NCBI GenBank assembly: GCA_004020645.1 | Contig: SAQL01000007.1 | Coordinates: 186,001-250,000 of the forward strand | Source: Mesorhizobium sp. | Lineage (GTDB): Bacteria; Pseudomonadota; Alphaproteobacteria; Rhizobiales; Rhizobiaceae | DNA: 64,000 nt | Direction: 5' to 3' | Program-made: the position numbers and the translations under genes | The notes under the pieces: generated by a model | What the model was told of the DNA's origin: nothing | The model's input: the letters and a program-made list of their open reading frames with translations, nothing else | Databases searched by the model: none | Shown here: piece by piece, positions 62,227 through 64,000 of the stretch | How the letters are laid out: each line of letters begins with the position of its first letter | How positions within the stretch are numbered: the stretch's first letter is position 1

Positions 62227-63582
62227 ATGAAGAAAATGCTTCTGCTGGGCGCCGCGTTTGTCACGCTCGCCTTGGGCGCGCCGGCGCAAGCCGAACTGAA
62301 GTTCAAGCCGGGCGAAGACCCCCGCTTCAACTGGGCAAACTACGAAGAGCTCAAGAAGGTCGATCTCAAGGGCGAGACGCTGTCGATCTTCGGGCCATGG
62401 CGCGGCGAGGACGAGGGCCTTGTGCGGACCGTGCTCGACTATTTCTCGGAGGCCACCGGCGCCGAGATCAAATACTCCTCGTCGGAAAATTACGAACAGC
62501 AGATCGTCATCGACACGCAGGCCGGCAGCCCACCCAACATCGCCGTGCTGCCGCAGCCGGGCCTGATCCAGGACCTGGCGTCCAAGGGGCTGCTGACGCC
62601 GCTCGGCGACGACACCGCCAATTGGATCAAGGACAATTACGGCGCCGGCCAGTCATGGGTCGATCTCGGCACATTCAAGGACAAGGACGGCAAGCCGGGC
62701 TTCTTTGCCTTCCCCTACAAGGCCGACGTGAAATCGCTGGTCTGGTACTCGCCTGACAATTTCGAGGAAGCCGACTACGAGGTGCCGAAGACGCAGGAAG
62801 AGCTCGCCGAGCTCGAAAAGAAGATCATCGCCGACGGCGGCACGCCATGGTGCATCGGACTCGGGTCGGGCGGCGCCACCGGCTGGCCGGCGACCGACTG
62901 GGTCGAGGACATCATGCTGCGCACCCAGACGCCCGAGACCTACGACAAGTGGGTGAAGAACGAGATTCCGTTCAACGATCCGGCGGTGGTCAACGCCATC
63001 GACATTTTCGGCAAGATCGCGACCGACGACAAGATGGTCGACGGCGGCGCCAAGGCAGTGGCGGCGACCGACTTCCGCGACAGCCCGAAGGGCCTCTTCT
63101 CGGTGCCGCCGAAATGCTATTTGCACCATCAGGCGTCGTTCATCCCGACCTTCTTCCCGGAAGGCACCGAGATCGGCCAGGACGCCGACTTTTTTTACTT
63201 CCCGCCTTACGCTTCCAAGCCCGACCTCGGCACCCCGGTGCTCGGCGCCGGCACGCTGGCCATGATCACCAAGGATAGCAAGAGTGCCCGCGCGTTCATC
63301 GAATTCCTGAAGATGCCGCTCGCCCATGAGATCTGGATGGCCCAGGGCGGTTTCGTCACGCCGCTCAAATCGGTCAACAAGGACGCCTATGCCAGCGACG
63401 CGCTGAAGAAGCAGGGCGAAATCCTTGCCGAAGCCTCGACCTTCCGCTTCGACGGGTCCGACCTGATGCCGGGCAAGATCGGCGCCGGCGCCTTCTGGAC
63501 CGGCATGATCGATCTCGTCGGCGGCAAGTCCGCCCAGGATGTCGCCGCCGACATCCAGAAGAGCTGGGACGCGATCAAGTAG
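62227..63582 (+). CDS. aglE: alpha-glucoside ABC transporter, binding protein (AglE)
   Basis: 451 residues. Signal peptide MKKMLLLGAAFVTLALGAPA with cleavage near AQA. The mature protein is an extracellular-solute-binding family 1 protein: LKGETLSIFGPWRGEDEGLV, VIDTQAGSPPNIAVLPQPGL, and WIKDNYGAGQSWVDLGTFKD closely recall Sinorhizobium AglE, which binds sucrose, trehalose and maltose. Strong ribosome-binding site (GGGAGGA). First gene of the agl operon, followed after 229 bp by the permease aglF; that gap contains an 8-bp inverted repeat (GCGCGACC at 63690 and GGTCGCGC at 63726). Confidence 0.94.
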   Translation: MKKMLLLGAAFVTLALGAPAQAELKFKPGEDPRFNWANYEELKKVDLKGETLSIFGPWRGEDEGLVRTVLDYFSEATGAEIKYSSSENYEQQIVIDTQAGSPPNIAVLPQPGLIQDLASKGLLTPLGDDTANWIKDNYGAGQSWVDLGTFKDKDGKPGFFAFPYKADVKSLVWYSPDNFEEADYEVPKTQEELAELEKKIIADGGTPWCIGLGSGGATGWPATDWVEDIMLRTQTPETYDKWVKNEIPFNDPAVVNAIDIFGKIATDDKMVDGGAKAVAATDFRDSPKGLFSVPPKCYLHHQASFIPTFFPEGTEIGQDADFFYFPPYASKPDLGTPVLGAGTLAMITKDSKSARAFIEFLKMPLAHEIWMAQGGFVTPLKSVNKDAYASDALKKQGEILAEASTFRFDGSDLMPGKIGAGAFWTGMIDLVGGKSAQDVAADIQKSWDAIK

Positions 63583-63811
63583 GCGGCCCGGCTGAACATT
63601 CGGACTATCGATCCTGAATGGATCCTGGCCGCAGTGGCCCGGATCCGACCGGCGGCGCAGCAATTTTTATGAGCACATTCCGGCATGACGCGCGACCAGC
63701 AAGAGTAGAACCCTGCCTTGCATCCGGTCGCGCCCAAACAACTGAATCGGCCCATGATCCCGTCGCCAAAGCCATTCTCGACTGGCGGATCATGCGCAGA
63801 GGGAGGGACCC

Positions 63812-64000
63812 GTGGCGGCTCAGATTTTCTCGGCCATAACAGTCATCATCGTCGGCGTCGGCGGCTGCGTCGCCTATTTCTGGGGCGCCAACAAGCTGGT
63901 GGACATCATCTTCCCGTCGCGCGGTGTTGCAGGTGCTGCGGCCATCGACAATCTGCGCCGGCAGGGGATGATCCGGCCGTGGCTGTTCGTCGGCCCGGCC
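63812..64000 (+). CDS. aglF: alpha-glucoside ABC transporter permease AglF, N-terminal part (runs off window)
   Basis: 63 codons visible from a GTG with GGGAGGG just upstream. The first helix is MAAQIFSAITVIIVGVGGCV, followed by AYFWGANKLVDIIFP and a cytoplasmic loop, and the next helix starts at RPWLFVGPA at the right edge. The position after aglE and the start pattern fit AglF, a MalF-type permease. No ATG start is available nearby, so GTG is well supported. Confidence 0.85.
   Translation, partial: MAAQIFSAITVIIVGVGGCVAYFWGANKLVDIIFPSRGVAGAAAIDNLRRQGMIRPWLFVGPA

Overview
The window is high-GC, densely coding DNA with no visible rRNA, tRNA or CRISPR array. Gene content and order point to an alphaproteobacterium of the Rhizobiales, most like Mesorhizobium or a close relative. 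The supporting signs are split pntAA/pntAB/pntB transhydrogenase genes, an aa3-type cytochrome oxidase subunit IV, a membrane urate hydroxylase (PuuD), the AglR/AglE/AglF alpha-glucoside system, and several dispersed palindromic elements of the kind common in rhizobial intergenic DNA. This assignment is inference from protein families; no database search was run.

Layout. 0-9.4 kb: the 3' part of gyrB, small and hypothetical membrane proteins, an alpha/beta-hydrolase-like membrane protein, the pnt operon, two small membrane proteins and a FeeM/autoinducer-synthase-like protein. 9.5-16.8 kb: a GGDEF-EAL protein, a fused indolepyruvate:ferredoxin oxidoreductase, a small lipoprotein and a CGNR zinc-finger regulator. 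17-23 kb: an orphan LivH-type permease and a TRAP transporter with a zinc alcohol dehydrogenase, whose binding protein sits convergently on the other strand. 23-32 kb: a mixed region with a class I glutamine-amidotransferase-like hydrolase, a 2-hydroxyacid dehydrogenase with a LacI regulator, a decayed EamA transporter, DUF2000/AraC, MarR, an intradiol-dioxygenase-like protein, a COG0523 metallochaperone GTPase and a WD40 protein. 32-36 kb: an aminotransferase with a glutamine-synthetase-like enzyme, and a UdgX-type uracil-DNA-binding protein.

35.8-50.4 kb is a purine-to-glyoxylate catabolic island. It holds puuD (urate hydroxylase), guaD (guanine deaminase), glycerate kinase, uraH, xdhA-xdhB-xdhC, a PuuE-UraD fusion, an ureidoglycine-aminohydrolase-like cupin protein, allA and a small deaminase, with a LysR gene in the middle. 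Together they could take guanine through xanthine, urate, 5-hydroxyisourate, OHCU and allantoin, and then ureidoglycine through ureidoglycolate to glyoxylate; glycerate kinase would drain glyoxylate-derived glycerate. The allantoate-to-ureidoglycine step is not visible here. Next to it (50.4-58.5 kb) lie a CocE/NonD hydrolase, a complete peptide-type ABC importer with a fused double ATPase, and a nucleotide-pyrophosphatase-like phosphodiesterase. The final part holds an IS110 transposase fragment fused to the tail of a subtilase gene, a YafY/WYL regulator with a divergent ABM-like protein, and the start of the agl operon with two clear LacI-type operators.

The most unusual signals are: a ~144-bp palindromic element inserted in frame inside xdhC; a second repeat family that abuts stop codons at two loci; the IS110/subtilase junction with a possible bridge-RNA relic; a probable CTG start codon in a LacI regulator; and a lone UdgX protein.
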